A DNA stretch of 60,423 bases. It comes from Christiangramia sp. (lineage in GTDB: Bacteria > Bacteroidota > Bacteroidia > Flavobacteriales > Flavobacteriaceae). How positions within the stretch are numbered: position 1 is the first letter of the stretch; the number at the start of each line of letters is the position of its first letter. The DNA is taken from contig NZ_JAPYPC010000028.1 of NCBI RefSeq assembly GCF_029937855.1, positions 1-60,423 on the forward strand, in the 5' to 3' direction. This document shows, piece by piece, positions 44,696 through 54,617 of the stretch. The position numbers and the translations under genes are program-made. The notes under the pieces were generated by a model that did not search any database, was not told the DNA's origin, and saw only the letters and a list, made by a program, of their open reading frames with translations.

Positions 44696-45580
44696 ATGAA
44701 AGGAATCGTATTGGCAGGCGGCACAGGTTCACGTTTATTTCCAATTACCAAAGGAATATCTAAGCAACTTTTAGCTGTGTATGATAAACCAATGATCTAT
44801 TATCCAATTTCTGTTTTGATGCTCGCGGGAATCAGGGAAGTTTTAATAATATCTACTCCAGAAGATCTTCCCACCTTTCAAAACTTATTAGGAGATGGGC
44901 GGGATATTGGAATGGAATTTCATTACAAAGAGCAGCCTTCTCCAAACGGACTGGCAGAAGCTTTCATTATTGGAGAAGAATTTATTGGTGATGATAGTGT
45001 TTGCCTTGTACTTGGAGATAATATTTTTTACGGTCAGGGATTTAGTTCTCTTTTAGAAAAAGCAAGAATTAATTGTGAAAGGAAAAATAGGGCCACTATT
45101 TTTGGATATTACGTGCAAAATCCAACACGTTATGGAGTTGTAGATTTTGATAAAGAGGGACACGCCTTAAATATTGAAGAGAAGCCTGAAAATCCTAAAA
45201 GTAATTTCGCGGTTACAGGATTATATTTTTATCCTAATAAAGTTATTGAAATAGCTAAAAAATGCGAGCCTAGCAAAAGAGGGGAATTGGAGATAACCAG
45301 TATAAATGAGAAATTTTTAAAAGAAAATGAATTAAATGTTGAGCTAATGGGAAGAGGGTTTGCATGGTTAGATACAGGTACTCATGATTCTTTACTGGAA
45401 GCTTCCAATTTTATTCAAACAATTGAAAAACGGCAGGGATTAAAAATCGCCTGTCTGGAGGAGATAGCTTATAGAAAAGGTTTTATTAAAAAGAAACAAC
45501 TTGAAAAATTGGTCTTACAGTTTAAGAATAATGAATATGGTAAATATTTAAATGGAATATCAAAAAATATATTCAATTGA
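44696..45580 (+). CDS. rfbA: glucose-1-phosphate thymidylyltransferase
   Basis: RmlA, forming dTDP-glucose from dTTP and glucose 1-phosphate. The 294-residue protein has the nucleotide-binding [20 protein letters not shown] with the catalytic Arg/Lys, [25 protein letters not shown] and the sugar segment [18 protein letters not shown]. Normal length for RmlA. It feeds rmlB at 39836. Gap of 57 bases from the aminotransferase. Confidence 0.95.
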   Translation: MKGIVLAGGTGSRLFPITKGISKQLLAVYDKPMIYYPISVLMLAGIREVLIISTPEDLPTFQNLLGDGRDIGMEFHYKEQPSPNGLAEAFIIGEEFIGDDSVCLVLGDNIFYGQGFSSLLEKARINCERKNRATIFGYYVQNPTRYGVVDFDKEGHALNIEEKPENPKSNFAVTGLYFYPNKVIEIAKKCEPSKRGELEITSINEKFLKENELNVELMGRGFAWLDTGTHDSLLEASNFIQTIEKRQGLKIACLEEIAYRKGFIKKKQLEKLVLQFKNNEYGKYLNGISKNIFN

Positions 45581-45652
45581 TACAAAGATGAATTTACCAA
45601 TTATTGTAAGTTTGTGCCCGAATAAAATTATTTTCTTTAATATTTTAAATAA

Positions 45653-47092
45653 ATGCTGTTTAATTCCCTTGATTTTGCAATTTTTTTTCCAATTGTATTC
45701 ATATTATATTGGTTTGTTTTTAATCGCAATTTAAAATGGCAGAATTTTCTCGTTGCAGGGGCAAGTTATGTCTTTTATGGATGGTGGGACTGGAGGTTTC
45801 TTTCCCTCATCTTATTCAGTACATTGGTAGATTACGCTGTAGGTAAACAATTAGATAAAACAAATAAGAACTCAGAAAGAAAAATTCTTTTATGGATCAG
45901 TATTCTGGTTAATCTTGGTTTTTTGGGGTTTTTTAAATATTATAATTTTTTTCTCGATAACTTTAAAAGTGCTTTTTCTTTTTTTGGGTCTGAAATTAAT
46001 GCAAGTTCGCTGGATATTATTTTACCGGTAGGAATTAGCTTTTATACTTTTCAGACATTAAGCTATACAATTGATGTGTATAAAAAAAGGCTAGAACCAT
46101 CCCGTGATTTTATTTCCTTTATGGCATATGTAAGTTTTTTTCCGCAATTGGTTGCCGGCCCCATTGAAAGAGCTACAAATTTATTACCTCAGTTTTATAA
46201 ACATCGCAAATTTAAATACCCTGAGGCTGTAAATGGGATGCGTCAGATCTTATGGGGATTATTTAAAAAAATTGTAATAGCCGATAATTGTGCCTTATAT
46301 GCAAATCAAATTTTCGAAAATTCGGCAGATTTACCAGGAAGCACTCTGTTCTTAGGGGCTTTATTTTTTACTTTTCAGATCTATGGTGATTTTTCAGGCT
46401 ATTCTGATATAGCCATAGGGACAGCAAGACTTTTTGGTTTTAATCTAATGCAAAATTTTGCGTTTCCCTATTTTTCAAGGGATATCGCTGAATTCTGGAG
46501 GCGCTGGCATATTTCTTTATCTACCTGGTTTAGGGATTATTTATACATCCCCCTTGGGGGAAGTAGAGGTGGCATTTGGATGAAGGTGCGAAATACGTTT
46601 ATAATTTTTTTAGTGAGTGGTTTCTGGCATGGTGCGAACTGGACGTTTATAGTTTGGGGAGCACTGAATGCTATTTATTTTTTACCGCTTTTACTTATGA
46701 AAAAGAATCGTCAGAATATTGAGGTCGTAGCTTATAATTCATTATTTCCGAATGTAAAGGAACTTTTCAATATGCTATTAACCTTTAGTTTAACGGTGTT
46801 CGCCTGGGTTTTCTTTAGAGCTGAAAATATAGGTCATGCATTTGATTATCTAAATAGAATCTTTTCGCTTTCAATTCTGGAAAAACCAGAATTATTTCCT
46901 AAAGAACTACTTTTTCTATTAGTAATGTTTGTAATAATGGAATGGCTGGGAAGGAAAGGTGAATATGCAATAGAACGGATTTCTTTTGGTCTTCCAAAAC
47001 CATTCAGGTGGGTGACCTATGCCTTTTTAGTTATTTTCATTTTCCTTTTCAATAGTTCATCGAATGTTGAATTTATTTATTTCCAGTTTTAA
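45653..47092 (+). CDS. MBOAT-family O-acyltransferase (AlgI-like)
   Basis: A 479-residue membrane O-acyltransferase with about 10-12 helices. The family landmarks are PVGISFYTFQTLSYTIDVYK, AEFWRRWHISLSTWFRDYLY, IPLGGSRGG and the putative catalytic His326 in SGFWHGANW. In AlgI and related systems it takes acetyl groups across the inner membrane for O-acetylation of a polysaccharide. Its stop overlaps the ATG of the next gene (TAATG), an SGNH-type partner like AlgJ/AlgX. Confidence 0.92.
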   Translation: MLFNSLDFAIFFPIVFILYWFVFNRNLKWQNFLVAGASYVFYGWWDWRFLSLILFSTLVDYAVGKQLDKTNKNSERKILLWISILVNLGFLGFFKYYNFFLDNFKSAFSFFGSEINASSLDIILPVGISFYTFQTLSYTIDVYKKRLEPSRDFISFMAYVSFFPQLVAGPIERATNLLPQFYKHRKFKYPEAVNGMRQILWGLFKKIVIADNCALYANQIFENSADLPGSTLFLGALFFTFQIYGDFSGYSDIAIGTARLFGFNLMQNFAFPYFSRDIAEFWRRWHISLSTWFRDYLYIPLGGSRGGIWMKVRNTFIIFLVSGFWHGANWTFIVWGALNAIYFLPLLLMKKNRQNIEVVAYNSLFPNVKELFNMLLTFSLTVFAWVFFRAENIGHAFDYLNRIFSLSILEKPELFPKELLFLLVMFVIMEWLGRKGEYAIERISFGLPKPFRWVTYAFLVIFIFLFNSSSNVEFIYFQF

Positions 47093-47955
47093 TGAAATTG
47101 TTTATTATAAAAATATTGCTTTTTTCAGGAATGATTTTCCTTATAAATTTAGGCGTGAAGTTGTTATTGGATAATTTGTATTTCAAGGAATATAATGAGG
47201 TTCATTTAAATGCCCGAACTTATTTACTTTCAGACTCTCATGGTGCAGCGATTGGGGAGTTTAAAGATTCCACCATTTATAATTTTTCCTCACCAAGTGA
47301 TTCTTATTTCGATATAGAAACTAAACTAAAGTACTTAATAAGAAACTCAAAGGTTGAAAGGGTTTTGCTAACAGTTGATGAGCACACTTTATCACCTTAT
47401 CGTAAATCTTTAAATAATTTAGATAGATCCGTGTATTTTTCTTCAAAAGAAGATTTTTTAAATTTTTTTAGTTTTGTGTGGCATAGATATGTGAAATATA
47501 ATTTGGTGCTTTTGAATCCAAAATATGGACCTATAATTAAAAATTATTTGAAATCCTTGGTCGGAATTACTTCAGCAAACTTAAATGAAAAATCATGGAA
47601 TGAGGTACCTGTTAACCAAAGGATTAAATTTTCATTAAAACGATATGCTGATCAATTTGTATTTGATCATTCTTCTAAGGGACTTTCAAACTCTTTAAAG
47701 AGGATTATTTATTTATCTAAAACCAATAATATTGAATTAATAGGTATTAAATTTCCGATAACCGAGGAATATCGACAAATTATTGGAGAAAAAAATTATC
47801 GCGCTGATTCCTTTTTGAACAAAAATGGTTTTGAAATTTATAACTTTAATTCTAAAGAGTTGAGTGATCCCAAATATTTTAAAGATCAGGATCATTTAAA
47901 TCAATTGGGAGCTAATATATTTAAGGAAGCTATTTTAGATTCATTATCATACTGA
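47092..47955 (+). CDS. SGNH/AlgJ-like membrane-anchored acetylation partner
   Basis: A 287-residue protein with one N-terminal membrane anchor (about 5-27) and a periplasmic domain. Block I reads LLSDSHGAAIGEF (Ser47-Asp48-Ser49-His50) and the C-terminal block KDQDHLNQLGANIF (Asp265, Asp267, His268) gives the Asp/His of an SGNH-like triad. Such proteins work with MBOAT acyltransferases to put O-acetyl groups on sugars. Translation is coupled to the MBOAT gene (TAATG). I infer the pair acetylates the polysaccharide made here; exact family not certain. Confidence 0.72.
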   Translation: MKLFIIKILLFSGMIFLINLGVKLLLDNLYFKEYNEVHLNARTYLLSDSHGAAIGEFKDSTIYNFSSPSDSYFDIETKLKYLIRNSKVERVLLTVDEHTLSPYRKSLNNLDRSVYFSSKEDFLNFFSFVWHRYVKYNLVLLNPKYGPIIKNYLKSLVGITSANLNEKSWNEVPVNQRIKFSLKRYADQFVFDHSSKGLSNSLKRIIYLSKTNNIELIGIKFPITEEYRQIIGEKNYRADSFLNKNGFEIYNFNSKELSDPKYFKDQDHLNQLGANIFKEAILDSLSY

Positions 47956-47979
47956 TTTATTAATAATTATTTTCGATTT

Positions 47980-48576
47980 TTGGCACACCCGAAGGGCTTT
48001 AAGCCTTATCTTACGATTTTTTACAATCCTTTTTTCTTGGTTTTATTTTCTATATATCTGGTAATTCTGGTAAGCATTGCCCGAAAAATATATGATAATC
48101 TGGGCGTTAAAGCTGACCATCCTGTGGATAAAGAAATGCTTAATCTGGTTGAGAAAGATTTCATTGTAACCCCTTCCCCAAATTTCAGGTATAGTTACTC
48201 TATTATGCGAGAGGGAGTTGTTCAGCATTTAGATAGAGATTACACATATGATATAGTGCCGAAAGAATTGGAAAATGGAATTCTTTTTCAGGGAATACAT
48301 AGATTACCCAAGGGAACATCCTTCTTAATTGAATTGAAAAAACCTGCAACAGTATATTTCATTTTTCATCAATCTTCAGACGGTGGGTACTCTAAGATTT
48401 TCCCCTATTTAGAAGGTTGGCAAAAATGTGGATTAGCTCCAAAATATGATATAAGTAATGGAGCCCATGGATTGAATATGAGCATGTATAAATTAGATGG
48501 AAAAACAGGGACTTATAATATAAACCCTTCAAATGAAGAGAGGGGTTGCGTTAGTATTGTTTTTAAACTCTTGTAA
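47980..48576 (+). CDS. single-pass membrane protein of unknown function
   Basis: A 198-residue protein from a TTG start (MAHPKGFKPYL). One membrane helix at about 18-34 (FFLVLFSIYLVILVSIA) is followed by a soluble domain of about 150 residues with DYTYDIVPKELENGILFQGI and a Cys/Gly-rich end. The rest is not recognised. It lies 24 bases after the SGNH gene on the same strand and is probably the third gene of the acetylation unit. The helix and downstream domain suggest a periplasmic accessory protein. The start codon is uncertain. Confidence 0.55.
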   Translation: MAHPKGFKPYLTIFYNPFFLVLFSIYLVILVSIARKIYDNLGVKADHPVDKEMLNLVEKDFIVTPSPNFRYSYSIMREGVVQHLDRDYTYDIVPKELENGILFQGIHRLPKGTSFLIELKKPATVYFIFHQSSDGGYSKIFPYLEGWQKCGLAPKYDISNGAHGLNMSMYKLDGKTGTYNINPSNEERGCVSIVFKLL

Positions 48577-48698
48577 GTTTTAATACTTCACCTACAATTA
48601 AATTATCATAAGAGGGGCGTGAAATTAAACATCTGAGAAATCCTTTACTTTTGGCAATTCTTTAAGAACAACATCTTTAAATCTTAACTGAGATAATA

Positions 48699-48706
48699 TA
48701 TATTTG
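48699..48706 (+). promoter_or_regulatory. candidate -7 box (TATATTTG) before the WbpP-like gene
   Basis: An exact TAnnTTTG match 28 bases before the TTG start at 48735, at the end of a 158-base gap. It suggests a second transcript beginning with the uronate-sugar genes. No good -33 partner was found. Confidence 0.4.
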
Positions 48707-48734
48707 CAAAATCAAAATTGTTAAAGAAAATACC

Positions 48735-49733
48735 TTGATTATTGAATCTCAGAAAGAAAAAATCTCTTCTTCAAAAATTCTTGTGACTGGCGGAGCTGGT
48801 TTTATAGGCTCCAATCTTTGTGAAGTTTTACTGCAATTAGGCGCCCAAGTTACCTGTTTGGATAATTTCGCTACGGGGTATCGCAGCAATCTTGATAAGA
48901 TCATAAACCATAAAAATTTCACTTTAATTGAAGGCGATATCCGCGACCTGGAAACTTGCCAGAAAGCATGTGAGAACATGGACTTCATCCTGCATGAAGC
49001 TGCCTTAGGTTCAGTGCCCAGATCACTAAAAGATCCTATTACCAGCAATGAGGTGAATGTTACCGGATTTCTTAATATGCTTATTGCTGCCAGGGATAAT
49101 ACTATAAAGCGCTTTGTATATGCGGCCAGCTCTTCAACTTATGGAGATTCTAAATCTTTACCTAAAGTAGAGGATAAAATTGGGAAGCCTTTATCTCCTT
49201 ATGCCATTACAAAATATGTAAATGAGCTGTATGCAGATAATTTTCATAAATCATATAACCTGGATACTATAGGCTTGCGATATTTTAATGTTTTTGGTAG
49301 AAAGCAGGATCCTAATGGAGCTTATGCCGCCGTAATACCAAAATTTGTAATGCAATTTATGGCGCATGAAAGTCCTATAATCAATGGAGATGGGACCTAC
49401 TCGAGGGATTTCACTTATATAGATAATGTGATCCAGATGAACTTGTTGGCCATTACCACAGAAAATGCAGCGGCTGTCAATGAAGTATATAATACCGCGG
49501 TGGGGGATAGAACAAATTTGGTAGAACTTACAGAGCTTTTAAAAAAATATCTTTCAAAATTTGATCCTGAAATTGCTAAGATCGAAGTTGGACATGGACC
49601 AAATCGTCCTGGAGATATCCCACATTCCTTAGCTTCCGTTGAAAAAGCCAAAAATTTATTAGGCTACACTCCAACTCATAAATTAGATGCAGGTTTAAAA
49701 GAAGCGGTGGAATGGTATTGGGAGAATTTATAA
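48735..49733 (+). CDS. WbpP/TviC-like UDP-N-acetylhexosamine 4-epimerase
   Basis: A 332-residue SDR epimerase: NAD loop VTGGAGFIGSNLCEVL (about residues 17-32), NFATGYRSNLDKI, catalytic AASSSTYGD and YAITKYVNELYADN, FNVFGRKQDPNGAYAAVIPK. The last segment and overall length resemble WbpP, which interconverts UDP-GlcNAc/UDP-GalNAc and their uronates. The start is TTG; no ATG precedes the NAD motif. The next gene is a TviB/WbpO-like dehydrogenase, the usual partner. Confidence 0.88.
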   Translation: MIIESQKEKISSSKILVTGGAGFIGSNLCEVLLQLGAQVTCLDNFATGYRSNLDKIINHKNFTLIEGDIRDLETCQKACENMDFILHEAALGSVPRSLKDPITSNEVNVTGFLNMLIAARDNTIKRFVYAASSSTYGDSKSLPKVEDKIGKPLSPYAITKYVNELYADNFHKSYNLDTIGLRYFNVFGRKQDPNGAYAAVIPKFVMQFMAHESPIINGDGTYSRDFTYIDNVIQMNLLAITTENAAAVNEVYNTAVGDRTNLVELTELLKKYLSKFDPEIAKIEVGHGPNRPGDIPHSLASVEKAKNLLGYTPTHKLDAGLKEAVEWYWENL

Positions 49734-49749
49734 TTAAATATTTATTTTA

Positions 49750-51033
49750 ATGAACAAAAACGCTAAAATAGCAGTTATTGGTCTTGGGTATGTAGGTTTG
49801 CCTCTGGCTCGTTTGTTCGCTACAAAATATTCAGTCGTTGGATTTGATATTAATGAAGCGAGGGTAAAAGAATTAATGAATGGAACAGACTCCACTTTAG
49901 AAGTAGAGGATGATTTGTTGCAATCGGTTTTAAAAAATTCTTCCACAGAAGATAATGGTTTGTATTGTTCAACAGATCTGAGCGATCTTGAAGATTGTAA
50001 TTATTATATAATCACTGTTCCTACACCGGTTGATAAAAATAACAGACCAGATCTCACTCCTTTATATAAGAGTAGTGAAACAGTGGCTAAAGTCCTGAAG
50101 AAGGGAGATATCGTGGTGTACGAGTCTACAGTATATCCGGGTGTAACCGAGGAAGAATGTGTTCCGGTTCTGGAAAAGCATAGCGGTTTAAAATTCAATA
50201 AAGATTTTTATGTTGGATATTCTCCTGAGCGAATTAACCCTGGAGACAAAGAGCATACGGTTGAAAAGATATTAAAGGTAACGGCCGGATCCACCCCCGA
50301 AATTGGGAAACAGGTCAATGATCTTTATGCAGAGGTTATTACCGCCGGGACTTATTTAGCTCCAACAATAAAAGTAGCGGAAGCGGCAAAAGTAATTGAG
50401 AACTCCCAACGTGATATCAATATAGCTTTCGTAAATGAGTTGGCTAAAATATTTAATATGATGGGGATAGATACCCAGGATGTCCTGGAAGCTGCAGGGA
50501 CTAAGTGGAATTTTTTACCATTCAAACCGGGATTAGTTGGAGGTCATTGTATTGGTGTAGATCCATACTATCTGGCGCAAAAAGCTCAGGAAATAGGTTA
50601 TCATCCTGAAATTATTCTGGCAGGTAGAAGGATGAATGATTCTATGGGGCAATATGTGGCTTCAGAAGTTGTTAAATTGATGCTTCAGCATGATATTAAG
50701 GTAAAGGGGTCCAAAATTCTCGTTCTAGGTATAACTTTTAAGGAAAACTGTCCTGATGTACGTAATACAAAAGTAGTAGATGTAATAAAGAGTCTTAAAG
50801 AATATGGTGTAGAAATTACTATATATGATCCTCTGGCAAATGCAGAGGAAGTTAAACATGAATATGGGCTTGAAACGGTAAACAAATTACCTTCGGAAAA
50901 ATTTGATGCGGTAGTACTGACCGTCGCTCATAAGGAATTTATGGAAATGGATCTTGATCAGCTGAAAAATGGTAGTACTGTTGTTTATGATGTGAAGGGG
51001 GTGTTGGGTGATAAGTGTGATCGAAAATTATAA
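49750..51033 (+). CDS. TviB/WbpO-like UDP-N-acetylhexosamine 6-dehydrogenase
   Basis: A 427-residue NAD-dependent dehydrogenase that oxidises C6 of UDP-GlcNAc or UDP-GalNAc to the uronic acid. It has [20 protein letters not shown] at the N-terminus, [18 protein letters not shown], and catalytic Cys267 in [15 protein letters not shown], then the UDP-binding C-terminal domain with [14 protein letters not shown]. These are the marks of the Vi antigen TviB subgroup, distinct from the Ugd encoded next. Expected product UDP-GalNAcA with the epimerase before it. Confidence 0.9.
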   Translation: MNKNAKIAVIGLGYVGLPLARLFATKYSVVGFDINEARVKELMNGTDSTLEVEDDLLQSVLKNSSTEDNGLYCSTDLSDLEDCNYYIITVPTPVDKNNRPDLTPLYKSSETVAKVLKKGDIVVYESTVYPGVTEEECVPVLEKHSGLKFNKDFYVGYSPERINPGDKEHTVEKILKVTAGSTPEIGKQVNDLYAEVITAGTYLAPTIKVAEAAKVIENSQRDINIAFVNELAKIFNMMGIDTQDVLEAAGTKWNFLPFKPGLVGGHCIGVDPYYLAQKAQEIGYHPEIILAGRRMNDSMGQYVASEVVKLMLQHDIKVKGSKILVLGITFKENCPDVRNTKVVDVIKSLKEYGVEITIYDPLANAEEVKHEYGLETVNKLPSEKFDAVVLTVAHKEFMEMDLDQLKNGSTVVYDVKGVLGDKCDRKL

Positions 51034-51072
51034 TAAAAAGTAGTTTAAAGCCATAAGCTAAAAGCTTAAAAA

Positions 51073-52467
51073 ATGAAAATAAAAAACATTTGCTGCATCG
51101 GTGCAGGTTACGTAGGAGGACCAACGATGGCGGTAATCGCTCAGAAATGTCCTGAAATTAATGTAACCGTTGTAGATATAAATGAAAAAAGGATTGCTGC
51201 CTGGAATGATAATGATGTTGATAATATACCAATTTATGAGCCGGGATTATCTAAGATAGTGGCAGAAGCAAGAGGTAGAAATCTTTTCTTTTCTACTGAT
51301 GTGGATGCTGCAATTGATAAGGCAGACATGATCTTTATTTCGGTAAATACACCTACTAAAACTTATGGAATAGGAAAGGGAATGGCTGCCGATTTAAAAT
51401 TCATTGAATTGTGTGCGAGACAAATTGCTCGGGTCTCCACTTCAGATAAAATTGTAATTGAAAAATCCACACTTCCAGTCAGAACTGCTGAAACTTTAAA
51501 AAATATCCTGGATAATACAGGAAATGGAGTAAATTATCAAATCCTTTCTAATCCTGAATTTTTAGCTGAAGGAACTGCAGTAGACGACCTTATGAACCCA
51601 GATAGGGTTTTAATTGGTGGAGATATCGAAACTGAGAAAGGTAAAGAAGCTGTCCAGGCTTTAGTAGATGTTTATGCACATTGGGTGCCAAATGAAAGAA
51701 TTCTTACCACCAACGTTTGGTCTTCTGAGTTATCAAAACTTACGGCAAACGCATTTTTGGCTCAGAGAGTCTCTAGTATTAACGCCATGAGCGAGTTATG
51801 TGAGAAAACCGGAGCAGATGTAAATGAGGTTGCCAAAGCGGTAGGAATGGATTCGAGAATTGGTTCAAAATTCCTCAAATCTTCGGTTGGTTTTGGAGGA
51901 TCTTGTTTTCAAAAGGATATCCTGAACCTTGTTTATATCGCCAAGTCTTTTGGCCTTCATGAAGTAGCGGACTATTGGGAGCAGGTGATTCTTATGAACG
52001 ATCATCAGAAAAGGAGATTTGCTGCCAATATCGTTAAAACCCTGTTTAATACAGTTTCCGGCAAGAAGATTGCAATCCTTGGCTGGGCATTTAAGAAGGA
52101 TACTAATGACACCAGGGAATCGGCTGCCATTTATGTTGCCGATTATTTATTAAATGAACAGGCAGAGATCGTAGTATACGATCCCAAAGTAAAATCGGAA
52201 CAGATATATACCGATCTTGATTACCTGAATTCCCGTGCCGAAAAAGAGAACAGAACGCATGTGACTATAGTTGGGAATCCTTATGAGGCAGCTAAAGACT
52301 CGCATGCCATAGCGCTTCTTACCGAATGGGATGAGTTTAATGAACTGGACTGGAAAAAGATATATGATGATATGTTAAAACCAGCTTTTCTTTTTGATGG
52401 TAGAAGACTGCTAGAAAGAAAAACTAAAGAAAAGATTGGGTTTGAATTTTACGCGATAGGAAATTAA
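51073..52467 (+). CDS. ugd: UDP-glucose 6-dehydrogenase
   Basis: A 464-residue enzyme that makes UDP-glucuronate from UDP-glucose. NAD loop [17 protein letters not shown] at the start, [41 protein letters not shown], catalytic Cys278 in [10 protein letters not shown] and [17 protein letters not shown]. Length and motifs follow the eukaryote-like Ugd subgroup rather than the shorter enterobacterial one. Next gene is a UDP-glucuronate epimerase, one base after its stop, so the pair yields UDP-GalA. Confidence 0.95.
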   Translation: MKIKNICCIGAGYVGGPTMAVIAQKCPEINVTVVDINEKRIAAWNDNDVDNIPIYEPGLSKIVAEARGRNLFFSTDVDAAIDKADMIFISVNTPTKTYGIGKGMAADLKFIELCARQIARVSTSDKIVIEKSTLPVRTAETLKNILDNTGNGVNYQILSNPEFLAEGTAVDDLMNPDRVLIGGDIETEKGKEAVQALVDVYAHWVPNERILTTNVWSSELSKLTANAFLAQRVSSINAMSELCEKTGADVNEVAKAVGMDSRIGSKFLKSSVGFGGSCFQKDILNLVYIAKSFGLHEVADYWEQVILMNDHQKRRFAANIVKTLFNTVSGKKIAILGWAFKKDTNDTRESAAIYVADYLLNEQAEIVVYDPKVKSEQIYTDLDYLNSRAEKENRTHVTIVGNPYEAAKDSHAIALLTEWDEFNELDWKKIYDDMLKPAFLFDGRRLLERKTKEKIGFEFYAIGN

Positions 52468-52468
52468 C

Positions 52469-53473
52469 ATGGAAATATTAGTTACAGGTGCTGCTGGATT
52501 TATTGGTTTTCATCTATCAAAGAAGTTGGTAGAGGCGGGGCATAATGTGGTTGGTTTGGATAATATCAATAATTATTATGATCCCCAACTAAAGTATGAC
52601 CGGCTAAAAGAACTAGGGATATCAGAGAAGGATGCCATAAAATTCAATAATATCTGCAAGAGCAGTAAATTTAAAAACTTTGAGTTCATAAGATTAAACC
52701 TTGAAGATCGGGGAAATCTTCCAAAATTATGTGCAAGTTTTCGATTTGATAAGGTAGTAAATCTTGCCGCACAGGCAGGAGTTCGTTATAGTATTGAGAA
52801 TCCTGAGGCTTATATAGATAGCAACCTGGTAGGTTTTTCCAATTTACTGGAATGTTGTCGGCAATATAAAGTAAGTCATTTAATTTATGCCAGTAGTTCC
52901 AGCGTATATGGGCAAAATAAAAAAGTTCCTTTTTCTACTGATGATAATGTAGACCATCCTATTAGTTTGTATGCAGCTACCAAGAAAAGTAATGAATTAA
53001 TGGCTTATACCTATAACCATTTATACGGTTTTAAAACTACCGGTTTGCGATTCTTTACCGTTTATGGTCCATTTGGCCGGCCAGATATGGCCATGTTCCT
53101 TTTTACCGATGCGATAATTAATAATAGGCCAATCAAAGTATTTAATGAAGGATATTTAGAGAGAGACTTTACTTATATCGATGATATCGTGGAAGGTGTT
53201 TTTCAGGTGATAAAAAATTCAGATAATAAAAAGGATTATAAACTTTATAATATTGGAAATAGTAAACCGGTGAATTTGCTTGAATTTATTCATGAAATAG
53301 AAAAAAAGCTTGGAATTCTCGCGAAGAAAGAAATGTTGCCAATGCAACCAGGCGATGTGGTAAGAACCTGGGCAGATGTTGGTGCTCTGGAAAAGGATTA
53401 TAATTATAAACCTTCAATGTCTATAAAATTAGGGATTGAAAGATTTATTGAATGGTATAAAAGTTATTATTAA
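52469..53473 (+). CDS. UDP-glucuronate 4-epimerase-like
   Basis: A 334-residue SDR enzyme: NAD loop VTGAAGFIGFHLSKKL, LDNINNYYDPQLKYDRLKEL, the AGVRYSIENPEAYIDSNLVG segment, catalytic SSSSVYGQN and YAATKKSNELMA, TVYGPFGRPDMAMFLF. These are typical of the UDP-GlcA epimerase group (CapI/Lpsl/GAE) that gives UDP-galacturonate. It is separated from ugd by one base, and its substrate is Ugd's product. Confidence 0.92.
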   Translation: MEILVTGAAGFIGFHLSKKLVEAGHNVVGLDNINNYYDPQLKYDRLKELGISEKDAIKFNNICKSSKFKNFEFIRLNLEDRGNLPKLCASFRFDKVVNLAAQAGVRYSIENPEAYIDSNLVGFSNLLECCRQYKVSHLIYASSSSVYGQNKKVPFSTDDNVDHPISLYAATKKSNELMAYTYNHLYGFKTTGLRFFTVYGPFGRPDMAMFLFTDAIINNRPIKVFNEGYLERDFTYIDDIVEGVFQVIKNSDNKKDYKLYNIGNSKPVNLLEFIHEIEKKLGILAKKEMLPMQPGDVVRTWADVGALEKDYNYKPSMSIKLGIERFIEWYKSYY

Positions 53474-53476
53474 TTA

Positions 53477-54616
53477 GTGAAAAAAGTTCTGTATTTATTA
53501 GATACTATTCAAACCGGGGGAGCGGAAAAAAGCCTAGCTCTTATAGCCTCTTATTTTGAAGAATATGAGGCGGTGTTTGTGCAGATATATAAAGGGGATA
53601 ATACAATTCCTCCAAATACCACATTTGAGAATTTCAAAATAGTAAAATTAAATATTATCGGGAAGTATAATTTTAATGAAGCGGTTAAAGCTCTGATTCC
53701 TATTTTTAAGAAGGAAAGACCAACTATCATTCATAGTGCATTATTCCGGGCAGATATTATTTCCCGGAAAATGAAAAGAATTTTCCCGCAAATTCCACTA
53801 ATTAATAGCTTTGTTAATAATTCTTATGCTAAAGTTCGTTATGAAAAACTTGATTTCGAGCATAAAGTGAAATTAAAGTTAATCGAATGGTATGATCGTT
53901 GGACGGCGAATAGAGTGGATCTCTTTTTTTCAAACTCTCATACCATAAGCCAATCTAATATTAAAGCCCTTAAAATAAATCCGGAAAAAGTAAAAGTTGT
54001 ATTTAGAGGAAGAATAATAGATGATATAAAATTACAATCCGGTAAAAAGAAGATTTTTCTCGACGAAATTAACCTCCATAATCGGAATATTTTAATCAAT
54101 GTAAGCCGATTACTCGATCGGAAAGGGCAGCTGGACTTGATAAATGCAATGCCAGGCATTATTAAGAAGTTTCCAAATTCCATCTTATTGATAGTTGGAG
54201 AGGGGAACTATCGGAAGAGGCTGGAAAAGGCGATCAGGGAACTAAATCTAAAAGGCTATGTTTTTTTATTAGGTTATAGAAAGGATATAAATGAATTACT
54301 TTCCATTTCAAATGTTTTTGTGTTTCCTTCATATTATGAAGGCCTACCTGGGGCGTTGATCGAAGCGATGATAGCGGGTATACCGATTGTTTGTTCAGAC
54401 ATTCCAGAAAATAAAGAATGTGTTAATGAAGAATCTGCAGTCTTTTTTAAATCTGGAAATATACATGACCTTGAAAAAAAACTAAAACTTATTTTAGACG
54501 CACCGGAAGAAACATTGGTTAATATTGCTGCACAAAGACAGGCAAGAGAAAAATTTGATGTAAGAAAAATTGCCGCTGAATACGAAAATATATATAAATC
54601 TCTCTATATAAAATAA
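53477..54616 (+). CDS. GT4-family glycosyltransferase
   Basis: A 379-residue GT-B glycosyltransferase. N-terminal LLDTIQTGGAEKSLALIA holds the Gly-rich acceptor loop; the C-terminal half has NVSRLLDRKGQLDLINAMPG and the donor-binding EX7E segment YYEGLPGALIEAMIAGIPIV. Start is GTG, three bases after the preceding stop. Sugar specificity is unknown; it probably adds one of the sugars made in this locus to the lipid-linked repeat unit. Confidence 0.9.
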   Translation: MKKVLYLLDTIQTGGAEKSLALIASYFEEYEAVFVQIYKGDNTIPPNTTFENFKIVKLNIIGKYNFNEAVKALIPIFKKERPTIIHSALFRADIISRKMKRIFPQIPLINSFVNNSYAKVRYEKLDFEHKVKLKLIEWYDRWTANRVDLFFSNSHTISQSNIKALKINPEKVKVVFRGRIIDDIKLQSGKKKIFLDEINLHNRNILINVSRLLDRKGQLDLINAMPGIIKKFPNSILLIVGEGNYRKRLEKAIRELNLKGYVFLLGYRKDINELLSISNVFVFPSYYEGLPGALIEAMIAGIPIVCSDIPENKECVNEESAVFFKSGNIHDLEKKLKLILDAPEETLVNIAAQRQAREKFDVRKIAAEYENIYKSLYIK

Positions 54617-54617
54617 T

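Noticed and set aside
47980-48576. Wzy polymerase
   Set aside because: It has a single membrane helix, while Wzy proteins have ten or more; no polymerase was recognised in the window.
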